From NCBI RefSeq assembly GCF_036417845.1, contig NC_089981.1, forward strand, positions 40,554,668-40,618,667: 64,000 nucleotides of DNA, given 5' to 3'. Origin of the DNA: Apteryx mantelli. Lineage: Eukaryota > Chordata > Aves > Apterygiformes > Apterygidae. Of this stretch, positions 12,601 through 23,651 are shown piece by piece (the first letter of the stretch is position 1; the number at the start of each line of letters is the position of its first letter). The position numbers and the translations under genes are program-made. Below the pieces are notes generated by a model that was given only the letters and a program-made list of their open reading frames with translations, ran no database searches and was not told the DNA's origin.

Positions 12601-13509
12601 TACTGCTGTAATTATAGTGATGAATATGCATGAGGCTGTTTGGAGAAGGAAAGCACAGCAAGCAATTGTATTTAATTAAACTTTTAGCTGGCTTAGTTAT
12701 GGAGGCTGTTCTTTGTTTTAATCCCTTCAAAACTGCTAGGAAACTCCCAAGGCAGGGGAGGTGCACCCCAGAGTGTGAAAATAACTGTTTAGGATCCGTT
12801 TTTCTATGTAGAGGTCTCTAAGGTCATCTGTCATTTCATGAGTCCTAGGTAACCATTATGTTTCAACTTTCCAGCTCTTGAAACCTCTGTGAAAAGTCTG
12901 ATCAAAGCAAATTGCACCTTTTATTGTTTGGCTATTTAAAATGTTCAGAAAGAATAATAGAGTTGCACAGATGAGCGTGAAATTGAGAAACAGTCCTCAT
13001 CTTTAGTAGCGTGAGGCAAGAGCTAAGTTCACTCTACTCAGTGATGTTGAGATCACAGTCTGGCCCTTAGTCAGGCCCAGAGGTCTTTTGACGGGGTCCT
13101 TTTCTATAGAAACAGAAATTAGCTGAACGATTAAAGGAGAAATGTTTGGAAAAGAAGAGAGAAGACTTATGAGGAATGAGTGTGGGTTTTTTTCAGTATT
13201 TTCTAGATATTTGAGATGCTCCATTTAGTCTAGAAACCAGTGAGATTGTTTTTAATTTTCTTGTCTTATTTCTGTTCAGTCAAGTTTTTAAGCTGATAAG
13301 TAGACATTAATAAATCAGTCCCTCTTTTTGAATATGCAAACACTTTAGATAGCATGTTAAAACACCTCAAAATGCTAGGGAGGACATTACTGAGATGCTC
13401 AAGAATAATTAAGTGTACATTGATAGCAAAGCAATCAAACTCTCTCTTTTGTGGTAATAAAGGAAAAGTAAATAATCCATTAAAGTGTGTGCGGAGAGAA
13501 GGGTATGTC
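6678..13509. other. LDLRAD3: LDLRAD3 intron between CR1 and the MIR/CR1 fossil cluster
   Basis: AT-rich intron DNA. The longest open frames here (minus strand 7255-7650 and 8738-9136) have no recognisable domain, no splice context and composition typical of chance. A stretch at about 12440-12690 is rich in TAATTA-type cores and is noted as a possible regulatory element. I see no other feature. Confidence 0.55.
12440..12690. promoter_or_regulatory. Possible intronic regulatory element rich in homeodomain cores
   Basis: Within about 250 bases there are repeated TAATTA/ATTA cores (near 12520, 12534, 12578, 12608 and 12671) and an ATGAATATGCATGAG octamer-like stretch at about 12620. Such clustering is common in conserved non-coding enhancers, but AT-rich DNA gives such words by chance. 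Conservation is not known from this window. Confidence 0.2.
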
Positions 13510-13524
13510 TAATGGAAGCTGAGA

Positions 13525-13760
13525 ACTGCTATGTTCTGATCCTGGCTGACAGTGTTTAGCTCTGCAGCTTTGGGCAAATCACTTTATTAATCTGAACCTT
13601 GCTCTGTAAGGAAGGAATGTGTTTACCTATCTTGTTGGATTACTGTAAGGTTTTTGTGATTTGTCTGTAAAAACTTGAAGGAAAATTGCTACAAAGTACC
13701 TAGCATAGTTCTTTACATATGCACTATAAAGGATAAGTAGTAAATGCTGTTGTTGTTGTT
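13525..13760 (+). mobile_element. MIR-like CORE-SINE fossil
   Basis: The order of words matches a MIR on the + strand. There is a CCTGGCT...CTCTGCAG block, TTGGGCAAATCACTT (the TGACCTTGGGCAAGTCACTT block), a CTCTGTAAG stretch, then TTACCTATCTTGTTGGATTACTGTAAGG, GTACCTAGCATAG and ATAGTAAATGCTGTTGTTGTT at the 3' end. It is strongly diverged, as expected for a pre-amniote SINE. Confidence 0.7.
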
Positions 13761-13969
13761 CTTGTTTGGAATGGTGTAAACTCCTAACCTTTTTTTAATT
13801 TTAACAATACTTTTAAAAATTGCTATAGATGCTCTTACATATGTGTGCATGGAAGCATGTCACAGCTATTACAAAAGATGTTTGTTTCCGAGATACTTCT
13901 CCCATGTGATATGGTTATTCCCCAGCACAGAAATCTATATGGTCAGCCAGCTTTTGTTTAGGTAGAGTC

Positions 13970-14340
13970 ATGAAACATTATTTCACCTATCTACCCTTCT
14001 TTCTGTGAAAGACATCATTAAATGTGTCTTGTATCTATTCCCTCTTAACCTTATGGACCTTAGTTCTGATCTGCCCAACAATGTAAAAATAAATCACTGA
14101 GCTTAGTTTTTATAACCTATAGCTATTAAAAATACTTCAGTCATGTCACCTCTTAATCATGTTTTCTCAGCGCTAAAGGCATCCTACTTTTTTCTCTTTT
14201 GATATTTAATCCCTGTGTCCCCATTCATAATCTTAGTTTCTTATGCTTTGCTCTCACCAACCTAATTCTGTCTGTCTTCAAATAAGCTGGTCAGAATAGG
14301 ATGCTTCAGTTCAAACATGATTTCATCACAGTTCTGTAGA
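13970..14340 (-). mobile_element. Ancient CR1 fragment, antisense
   Basis: Reading the + strand, the block ATACTTCAGTCATGTCACCTC and the following TTAATCATGTTTTCTCAG resemble the reverse complement of the C-terminal ORF2 region of old amniote CR1 elements (the CATGTCCCCTCTCAGTCTTCTCTT region). A GTCAGAATAGGATGCTTCAG stretch further right resembles the CAGAACTGG...TACTCCAG block. Many substitutions and small indels; far older than the CR1 at 3290-6677. Confidence 0.5.
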
Positions 14341-15281
14341 ATCATGCAACAATACGTTTAAAAGTGTATAGTACACTTTGCTTGTGATACACCAGCTTTC
14401 TACTAATCTTCTTTACTGCTGTTATGCATTAGACCAAGAATCTGTCAATAAAGGTTCATTTTCATGTGACACATTAGCTAACTCAGTGCCTTTTAAACTA
14501 TGCTTAGCTGTACTAATCATTATTATTTGCCTCCGGTCTTTCCATACAAAATATGAACTATAAGTATGTTACCAAAAATCTCTTCGTTTGTCCTTGCATA
14601 CAGCAATTATCTTGACATAGTGATTAATAATTATGATCCCTGCCTCTTAATACAAATTTTAAAGAATATTTTTCTCCCTTGTGTTGTACACAAATGCTCT
14701 TCAGATCTAGAATTACACAATTCAGTATGACTAGTTGAGTCAATCAGCCAGGGTCAAAGGGAAAATAAATGTTTCCATGATCTCTGTACAAACAAAAAGC
14801 AAGGCTACATCTTCAGCAAGAACAAATCTGACACTCTCACATTCATTAGACTGTGTTTGTCAGTGCTGAATAAACAACCTTTCATCCAGTGCAACAATTT
14901 TCTTCATTCTGTAATTAGAGATATATTTTGCTTAATTTATTTATATGAAAACTTGCTGAAGTGAGACCAAAATTTTTATAATGCATATTTCACAAAGAAG
15001 GTTCTGGATAGAGTCCCAGGTACTATAATATCTTGATTTACGGTCGGAAATATTATGCTGAATCTATCTACAGAGGAAAGATATCCAAGTTTCCTTTACA
15101 CATTAAAGGAGGAGATGATCTCCTTGTTCCTTTATGATTGCATGGTTAGCTTGTAACACCTGTAGAATTTATAGATTTGTCAATGAAGTATGAACTTCTA
15201 CTGAACTTGGCATTAGGATGAGATCATGCAACAAATGGAAATAAAATTCTTAAAAAAGAGGAGGTCCCTGCTCAGTGTTAG

Positions 15282-15312
<31 letters not shown>
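15282..15312. repeat. (GTT)n microsatellite
   Basis: About ten tandem GTT units, interrupted once at the left end. No reading frame of interest uses it. A GGT-type tract follows about 100 bases to the right. Confidence 0.95.
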
Positions 15313-15410
15313 ACTCTGAAAACAGATTTGGTGTACCTAATGGAGGTTTGTCAAGCTTTCTTGGAGAAGCCATCCAAATTTGGAGTTTGTGGGCAGTTTG
15401 GGGCTAGTTG

Positions 15411-15430
15411 GTGGTGGTGGTGGTGGGGGT
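15411..15430. repeat. (GGT)n short tandem repeat
   Basis: Five to six GGT units passing into a G5 run. It lies just left of the 3' end of an old antisense CR1 fragment. Confidence 0.85.
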
Positions 15431-15484
15431 TTCTGGACTATAGGCCAGCATATATTTTCAGGACTATCAGAGCTCTCAGTGAAC

Positions 15485-15655
15485 CTTGAAAGAGGCTATC
15501 TAGATCATTGTTAGCTGAAGCAAGATCAACTTTCTCTGTGTTTATCTACACTGTTCTTAAAGTTCTCCAGTGATGGAGGCGTGGAGTCTCCTGAGGCAGA
15601 CTATCCCGGTGCTTCATTAGCCTTGCCACTTAAAACGCTGTCTGACACAGAAGCT
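15485..15655 (-). mobile_element. Ancient CR1 3' end, antisense
   Basis: On the + strand this reads GAGGCTATCTAGATCATTG, then a run corresponding to GACC..CTTAAAAACCTCCAGTGATGGAG (seen here as CTTAAAGTTCTCCAGTGATGG), then CTATCCCGGTGCTTCATTA. That is the reverse complement of the terminal region of an old CR1, whose own 3' end lies at the low-coordinate side. It is in the same orientation and element order as the fragment at 16165-16600, so both may be one insertion. Confidence 0.7.
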
Positions 15656-15659
15656 ACAC

Positions 15660-15900
15660 ACGTGGTTTAGCAGATTGATAGTAAGTTGTGGTGCTTTGCA
15701 TTGTGGGGTAAGTAGTTCAGATCCAGCCTGGCTTGTTAGGGGCTGGCAGTTGGTGGGATTTTTGGTATCCTACAGAAAAAGTGGGGAAACTCTCCTAAGG
15801 ACACAAAGGGATGTTAGTCTGTGCAAGGTAACATCAGAACAGTTAGATTATTAGATAAGACAAAATCAAAGGGGGAATGAATCATGGAGGCGTGTGGTAC
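15660..15900 (+). other. Possible tRNA-derived SINE-like segment between two CR1 pieces
   Basis: The stretch GTTTAGCAGATTGATAG (about 15664) resembles a degenerate A box. GTAGTTCAGATCCAGCC (about 15713) resembles a degenerate B box, with about 45 bases between them. The segment separates two parts of what looks like one old CR1, as a later insertion would. The match is weak and no SINE family is recognised. Confidence 0.2.
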
Positions 15901-16164
15901 TATTACCATTTGAACAAAGACAAAGGTAGTGACTCTAATCAATTAGATGCACATAGTATAGGTGGAGATTTGGGGTCTCATGTTATTCACCTGGGACCCT
16001 TTCCTGCAGCTTTTGAAAGCACTGAGTTTATTTTGTTAGTCAGGGCAGATATTATTTTGATTGTATGTTGTCCATTTGCCAACCACAACAAAATGTTTCT
16101 GTATTTCAAAAATTGAAAAGCTTTCTTTCAATATGTATATATTTTTTGGCCTAAACAAACCTGA

Positions 16165-16600
16165 TTCTTGAAGCCTTTCCTAGTAAATGGTGTCTTCAAG
16201 ACATCTGCTAATTCATGTCGCTCACCACTGAACTTTGATTAATCTTTACTTTTTTGAAGTGTGATGTGTTAAGCTGGATAAAATATTCCAGCAGAGGCCT
16301 TGCTAGTGCTGAGTAGTGTGGGGGGGTTGTACTCTTATTCCCTGACTACCTGTGCCCCAGACCATTTCTGCTATTTTCAGATCATTTTGAATTTTAATCT
16401 TGTCCAGCAGGGTGCTTGCAGCTCTGCCTAACAGCAAATCCAATAAGTATATTCTCTCTGCTTTGTCGTTCAGGTAGTTATTAAAGAGTGCCAGATCCAG
16501 AACTGAGCACTTTGGGCCCCTCTGAAAAAGCTTTCCCATTTTGTAGCAAACCACTGACAGCCACAACCCTTGAGCAGTCCCAATCCCTCCTCCCCCCCAC
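16165..16600 (-). mobile_element. Ancient CR1 ORF2 fragment, antisense
   Basis: The + strand carries the reverse complement of an old amniote CR1 RT region. Recognisable blocks are AAGCTGGATAAAATATTCCAG, CAGAGGCCTTGCTAGTGC, CAGATCATTTTGAATTTTAAT, CTTGTCCAGCAGGGTGCTTGC and CCAGATCCAGAACTGAGCAC. An internal deletion near 16340 is likely. A C-rich run (16592-16607) lies at its right edge. Frames are thoroughly broken. Confidence 0.75.
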
Positions 16601-16607
16601 CCCCCCA
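16592..16607. repeat. C-rich homopolymer tract
   Basis: C7 and C7 runs split by one A, at the edge of the ancient CR1 piece. Likely length-variable. Confidence 0.8.
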
Positions 16608-16696
16608 TTTTCAGTGTCACATTTTCTGATCAAGTGATATTTTAACAGGGTAGCACCAGTTTATCTTCTTCCTGGTGTTAATGCCTTCCAAATGCC

Positions 16697-16737
16697 TTTA
16701 TTTTATTTTATTTTATTTTATTTTATTTTATTTTTTA
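16697..16737. repeat. (TTTTA)n pentanucleotide microsatellite
   Basis: About eight nearly perfect tandem TTTTA units. Confidence 0.95.
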
Positions 16738-19700
16738 AGACTGAGTGTCTTGTTCTGCAATCAGGAAAGCCAAAGACAACTTTCCACACAGATTATTGTC
16801 ATCTTTCCTGTTGCTTTTTATGCAGCATTTCTCCTTTTAGAATATTTAAGGAAGGATTTAGAGTTTGATTTGCAACCAAGTATCACATTTGTTAAGACCT
16901 TTGTCAAGGTGTAAACTGAACATAGTGGACCTATTGAGGTCACTGTTTGGCAAGACTTTCTTGCTGTACACTGAGTTTACAAAGCTTGTAGCTGGAAGGA
17001 AACACCAGCATACATCACAGTTGTTTGGTATGTAAAGTCAGGATAACTTTAAATGATGTAGCATCTTGTGATATAACATCAGGCAGGTACTTTCTCTGAT
17101 AGAACCAAGCACTAAACTCCTGTCTTGGTTTGAATTGTGAATCTACCCAAATCTACTCAATTTTTGTGGTATTCCTTTCCTCTCTGCCTGCCTTTTGCTT
17201 TCTAGAGCCAGCCAGGATAGGGCTCTTCTTAAATGGATTTGCCATTGGTTTCCACTGTTGCATCCCAGATCCAGTCAGTGCAGGAGTATTGGATGGGTAT
17301 AAATGGATGGTGCTAAGTGTTAGGAAAGGCATTATGTTACCTAGCAGGTCTTGTCTGTCTCAGCTTTGTTTTGATTTTTACCCAATGGTTACAACATGCT
17401 AAAGGTTTCTAAATCATTAGGACACTATCTTGAGAGAGTGAAGCCGTATGGACTGCTTATCGGACAGAATCTTTACCTTTTCACAGTTCTAGAAAAAATA
17501 GGATTCATAATAGTAATATATGAGACAGAGTAGATGGAACTTTGTACTAGCAGTTTTTCAGAAAGCGGATTCTTTAAAATACAGTCCTTGAATGATTAGA
17601 CTAAATTTAAAACCTGATTAAAAACTTACTTTACAGTATATCTAAATCACACTTAAGCTATCAGTATTCCTTGCCAAGTACAGCTGATTCCACAGGCTTT
17701 ATAAACCCTGCACTGCATCTCTTCAAGCCTTATTATCCTTCTTATGCAGCAGCTGTCCATAGCACTAATACAGAGTCTAGGAAGAAGTTAGTGTGTGCAT
17801 TCTAGCTGAACAGTGCGTGTGTTGTCTTACCAGCCTCCAAAATAGAAACTGTAAAAGTGCGATTCAGCTGTTTATCCTCTACAGCATGCCATATTCAGCT
17901 TTTTCCGGGCCTTCTATTGAAATAACATGCTTTTATGCAGGCATGTAGATTTAGATCGTCCAAGATAAATCAGCATCATTTCTGCGATGTGTAATTTCGT
18001 TTCAGGGTTGATAGATGGAAAAACCATGAGCGCTTCATTTTCTGATTTTCACTGAAATTATATTTTAATTAGTTTAATTTTTGTTTTGAGGGTGTTTTTT
18101 TCCATCGTAGGTATTAAAATGATTTCAAGGAATGCTAGCTAAGCATTTCTTAGAGGCTTAGAATCTAAACTCTCAGGGTGAGACTGAAATAGAACAAGCA
18201 AGAAGTCACTGTTGCCTCTGAATTTTATTTTCTTTCATACTTTTGTCTTTAAACTACTTAAGACCTTGCAAAATCAAGCTGGGTGGAGTGTGCTCCTGTG
18301 CTGGCAGAGAACAGGGAGCTGATATGATGTCCAGGTTCTTACCTACCTCAAAGTTCTGCTATTCTAATTAACCTTTACAGAAGACAGGACTGTGCACTTG
18401 CACATAAACTTGCCAGCCTTCTGAAAGGTATTTGGTGAAAAATCTATTTGAATGTTATGACTTTAGTTAAAGAAGTGAAAATGAAGCTGATGTTGGAGAC
18501 TAACTTTGTGTCCCCTTGGGTCTTGCTGGTTGAATTCACAGTTCTGTTACTTTTTCCGTTAATGCATTCTTTCCCTTGAATCTCCTTGTTTTTTTTTTTC
18601 TTGTTCTTATTTTTCATCTGAAGTATTTTGGAACCTAAATGATTTTGGCTTTTCTTTCAAGAAAATTAACTGTGTGACCTGCCACCTCTTTCATCTTGCT
18701 GTGGTTTTTTTGGAGGGTGTGGGGGGCATGTCTTATACAGGTGACTTAGAACTGCCATGACTACAGGATTAAGTACTTATTGGTTAATTATTTTTTATCT
18801 TAAATTTCAAGTATATACCATACTGCTCATTAACTAACTGTACAAAATGGATTACATAGTAACCAGGTAACCAAAATCTGGAATGAGGAGCTATTTATTT
18901 ACTTTCTCTGTCGTTTGTGGCTTGAGCAAGGCAAGACTGGAATATCTCCTGCGAGAATAGGGGGAAGGACCAGGCTGCGGTACAGGAGCTATGGCTAGAA
19001 CCAGAGGTGCTCCCAGTTGTCACAGGTCTTGACAAGAGCACCAAAGGTATGTTTGTCCTCAAAAAGAATACCTTTTTTTTTTTTTTCTTTCTATGCAGCA
19101 CAGTCTTGCTGTAGTTATTAAGCTCGGGCCATCATAAGTGTTTGTTTCAAAAGAGCCTTTTATGTGGTGGTGCTACATGAAACTTTTCTCTTGCAGATCA
19201 GATTTAACTTATTGGCTGGGGGGAAGGAGAGAAGAGTATCAGAAACCCCTGCAGCTTTCAGTGCATTAGGCACTGAATAACATCTTTCTGTCATGAAGTA
19301 TTATCCTGAGAAATGCATAGTAACTAATTTCTTGGCAGTTTCCTTGATGATCACGGCCCATTTTCAAGAGAAAAAGAGGAGACAAGCAGAAGTAACTGAA
19401 CTCTTCCATTTAAAGAGGAGGACTTTATTAGAAGAATGTTCATCCTTTTCAGTTCTGTCCAGGCTTTTGTGCAGATTTTCCATGCTGACTCTGGATTAAT
19501 AATCAAATTACACGATAGTCCAAAAGGCTAGTGTGTCCAGGAAGTGCTGCTCAGATCAATGTCAGAATGATCTTGAATTGCAGTTTAGTAACACTATAAT
19601 TTCCTCTCTGGCCTCTATCCAGTTGCCAAGCCTGGACCTTTTGTTTCCATGTTTGATGGCAGATTTTGGCTTCGCAGATTTTTACATTGCTGTCAAGTTA

Positions 19701-22700
19701 ATTTTAGAACTTTAGTTGCCATGGCTACTGCTAAGTATTTCTTAGTTCTCTACTTATTTGCTCAGTTTGCTGCTCTGCTTTTTTCTTTTTCTTTTTTCCC
19801 TTTTTCTTTTTTTTCTCCCTTTTTCTTTTTTACATTTAAATTGTGATACGTGAAGTTCATGGAATAATTATCCAACCTTGCAGAAGATAAAAAGGAGGAC
19901 ATGTGAGAGGTGAGGCTCTTGATCTTCAGCCTGATGACTCAGCTGCTCTCTCAGCAGCTGCAAAGACTTGAAAGCTCTGCTCTTGTAATGCACAGTCAGG
20001 ATGAGGGGTGTCAGTCTGGGGAGGAAGGCACAGGTAGCCTCCTGGGTCTGATGCACTGAAGACATGCTGAGATTGCTGCTAATCCTGCTGACTGATACTG
20101 TCTTAAGGTTTATCTGTGGCTCGCTGGCTAGTTGTATACATGTAGTTTTTTGTCTTAGCTTGCCTTTAAATTCTTTGGAACAATGGCCATCATCTTGTTC
20201 AGAGTCTGTACAGTACATAATACAGGGAAATCCTATTTCATGACTGGAGAGCCAAGGTGCCACAGTAATACCAATAATAAAAATTTAGGAATGGATAAAA
20301 AATTCTCTATATCAGGATATCCTACTCAGTTTAGGCAGGCAAGGTCATGAATTTCTTTTCAGTCTTCAGAAAGAATAGGTGAAATTACAGCAGACAGTGC
20401 TACTTAGACCTCTGATTAATATTTAAAATACTAATGCTTTTGAGGAAAATGTAGTTCTTGTCGCTATGGAAGAGCTTGGGAGATCATTCTGAGAGCTGTT
20501 CTGCAGACCGATAGCTCTGGAGCTGTTCTTCAGAGCAGTGGAATAAGAAGACACAAAATGACACTTCTGTGTTTAGTTAGTGTCCCCTTTGAGAGTGACA
20601 GCAGTGCAGAGGGCAGTAACATAAAAGTTTTGCATAAACTTTTAATCATGGTATCTCAAATATTTCTCAAAGAACAACATTGTCTAGTTTGCAGGGGGGG
20701 GAAACGGGGCAGGGAGCCAAGAACAGGTATATATACTGACCTAATGGGCAACTGCTAGAGCTGGGAATAGAGCCCCAGTCTGCTCCAGCATTTTACCTGG
20801 AGGGCCACGTTGGCTACTGTGGCTCTAGTCCATGGAGTTTCAGGACACTCGTGATTAGCGTAGGATGAGAAAAGACACAGAGAGAACCTGGAGCTGTCTC
20901 AAGCCAGGATGTCTGTGCAGATCAGCACTGCCTGAATGTGAAGCCACTGCTGTTGTAGATGTACCTTAAAAGAGCCAGGAGTTTCATCCTGCTGCTTTCC
21001 TGGACTTCATCTGCATTTACCTACTGCCTGGTAAGCAGAGGTGTAATCGTATTGTCCTCCTCCAGCTGTTCCCAAAGTTAAGGTCTGTTTACTCTGTGTA
21101 GCACCTCTATTAACTAATCTCTTTTCTGTGCCTGAAATGGAGAAAGTCAAAACAGGGCAGAAATACACTTTGAATGCAGTTGGAAACAAATCCTGGTCTT
21201 TAAGCATTTAAGGCAAATATGAAGGTGCTTGGGGGAGGCAGAACAAATGAAAACTCAATCTGAGAAATGAGCATGAAACTCCATGAAGTCAAGGCACTTT
21301 GCTTTCTGGACTAGATCTTGTTTGCAGCTTAAAAAAGGAAGAAAGATAACTGTTGTTAGAAAGGGCATCACTAGGGTAAAGAGCACCGTGGAAGTCCAGT
21401 GCATGAGGTCTACATAAGGCTTGTTATAGTGGGACACAAAATCATCAAAGATGAGAAATTTAAGAAGTTGGGAGACTTAGCTGGGTCCCCTCAGAACTGC
21501 TGCAGCGCGAAAAGTAAGTAGTGTGCGAGGGTTCTGCTTGTCTGTATTGGATTTTTGTCATTTTTAACCTTCTGAGCTGCAGCTCTGCTCTTTAACCAAT
21601 TGGAATTTAAATGTGTTGTTACAGTAGCGCCTTTGTTGGAGATGGACTGTGACTTGTGTTCATTAAGGCTACAGATGTCTGCTCAGATTATGTATTTCAA
21701 AAGCTTTCTCTCTGATGAGCTGTGAAAAGCCAGGCTTGAGCAGAGGATTGCAAAAGATAAAATAATAGCCCCTCATCCCACTGTCTGACAGACTTAATGC
21801 AGTTACTCTCAGATCTTTTTAAAAACTTTGAGACAGCAAATTTGTTCACAGTCAATAAGATAGCCCTCTGAGCACAATCCGTAATGTTTCCTTTATCACT
21901 TCTTTCCTAAATTATTCACAAAGCTTTTTACACTCCAAAATCCCTGGTCTGCAAATTCAGCATTTCCCAGGTAATAAGGTTTAATAGGCATAAGTGGCAT
22001 TGATAAACTGTTTATACATGCTGTGATTAGAAAACATGGATTTTTTTTTTAAGGAAAAAGGAAACATGAAAGAGTAAGTACTCCATGAATTTAGGCAAAA
22101 TTAGCCTGCCCACTCACTTTTTTGTGAATTGCATTTATTAGCAGAGCAGACAGAACTTTCTAAACCTGCCCTAGATAATACCTTCTGCTTCTGGGAGAAG
22201 ATGACTGAATTACCAAGAAATTCAGTTCAGTGACTTCTGTGTTGTGTAAATATTTGCAGAAAGTTACTAAAGAGTTGTGGCTTTTTCTCTCTGAACTAGT
22301 ATTGCATGTCCAGCAAAGACTTTTCAAGTGTTGGTACATCTCATCTTTTCCCTGTTACAATGTGCATAATACATAGATGATCCTGGCATTCATAAAGCAG
22401 TCTCAACTAGCTACCCTTCATTCCCTTCTGCATCTCCGTATGACTGTACGAAATCCAGAATGTTACATCGGTGGGAAGCAGTTATTTGCACCTGTGTTTT
22501 CTCCTAGTGCAAAGCTTTCTCCTCAAATATAAAGGCTTGGATAGGACAATGCATTAAGGGAAACGGAGCATGTAACTCATTTTATTCAGCATGTTGCAAG
22601 CACAGCAGAAGAGGTTAGGCACTAAGAAGACATGGGAAAGCACACACCAGCTGGATCTACACCAGTGATGTGTATTTCTTCTTCTACAGCTTTTCTGTGT

Positions 22701-23435
22701 GTGTGCTCTGGGGGAGTTATCAAGAAGTTACTCATTTCAACGTTTGCCAGTACAGTAGGAAGAAGAAAAAAAAAAACATGCTGTAAATCTCTTGTATGCA
22801 AAGCTGACTCATAATTCTGCTACTTTTCTTCTAGCTGCTTCCTAGAGCAGTTTTCTGGGGCATTGTTTTGGAAGGTGACTTTTAAGGGAAGTTTGTTTCT
22901 TTTCTTTGAATGGAAATTGTCTTCTCTAGTGCTACAAGTCCTAGATGCAAGGCCCCCAAGCAGTGATGACAGAGCAGGTTCAGGTAGTGTTACTTTCATC
23001 TTTTGTAGTTTTGGGCTTACTGACTTTGCTAGATAAGGGAGAAGATTAAGCCCAAACTTGGTCTCACTCAGTTTAATTTACACCCCAATGGAATACCACT
23101 GGCCTTCATCTGTGAGGATGTTTTGCTAAGTGACCTTAAGATTTTCTTGGCCAAGAAAACCTACCCATAAGGCAAGAATAAGTTGTGTTTTCTGTGGTAG
23201 TAGAATAGGGTGTTTTGATGATAGCTGAGTCTTTCTAGGCAGAACCCTGTTTTCTGGACAGGGAGCACTACATATCTGTTCCTGTAGAGGCATAAAGTTT
23301 GCAAAATTGTTTGCAAATCCAGGGAGCTGGTTTCTTTGCATGGGGAGAGAGGATGTCTCTATGCAAAGTATTCACTATTGCTCGGTGCTCAAGGAAGAGT
23401 ATATGATGGATAAACCAGATTTCTTCCCCTTCCCT
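16738..23435. other. LDLRAD3: LDLRAD3 intron, no gene seen
   Basis: AT-rich intron DNA. Open frames present (for example minus 19868-20263) show no domain or splice context. A 54-base pyrimidine-only tract at 19778-19831 and a G8 run near 20693 are the only notable low-complexity features. I see nothing else. Confidence 0.55.
19778..19831. repeat. 54-base pyrimidine-only tract (T/C)
   Basis: An uninterrupted run of C and T, mostly T4-T8 blocks separated by C. Long homopurine-homopyrimidine tracts with partial mirror symmetry can form triplex DNA; that is general knowledge, not shown here. Confidence 0.9.
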
Positions 23436-23651
23436 GGATACATCTATACTCCTCATGCTTCATGTTAGAAATACACCAGCTAGTAATAGCTGAACTGATA
23501 GAGATGCTAATTTAGATCCCAAATGCGATATAGTTGTATTAGCCAGTTCACAAAGCTGCACCAATTAGCACTGTTCAATATAGTGCTAATGGCTGTACTT
23601 CTGCTTCGGAGATTTCAGCGCAGAGCTGCACTCCCTAGTGTAGATGTGCCC
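23436..23651. mobile_element. Probable short inverted-repeat DNA transposon (MITE-like)
   Basis: The left end GGATACATCTATACT (23436-23450) is the imperfect inverted repeat of the right end AGTGTAGATGTGCCC (23637-23651), with 12 of 15 positions pairing. The right end resembles the AGTGTAGACATGCCC-type termini frequent in non-autonomous DNA elements of reptiles and birds. About 216 bases separate the outer edges with no coding capacity. Inside is a perfect 9-base inverted repeat, ATTAGCACT at 23564-23572 and AGTGCTAAT at 23582-23590. Superfamily is unsure because I cannot define a target-site duplication. Confidence 0.5.

Noticed and set aside
19868..20263. 131-codon minus-strand frame in the LDLRAD3 intron
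   Set aside because: Composition is chance-like and there is no family resemblance.
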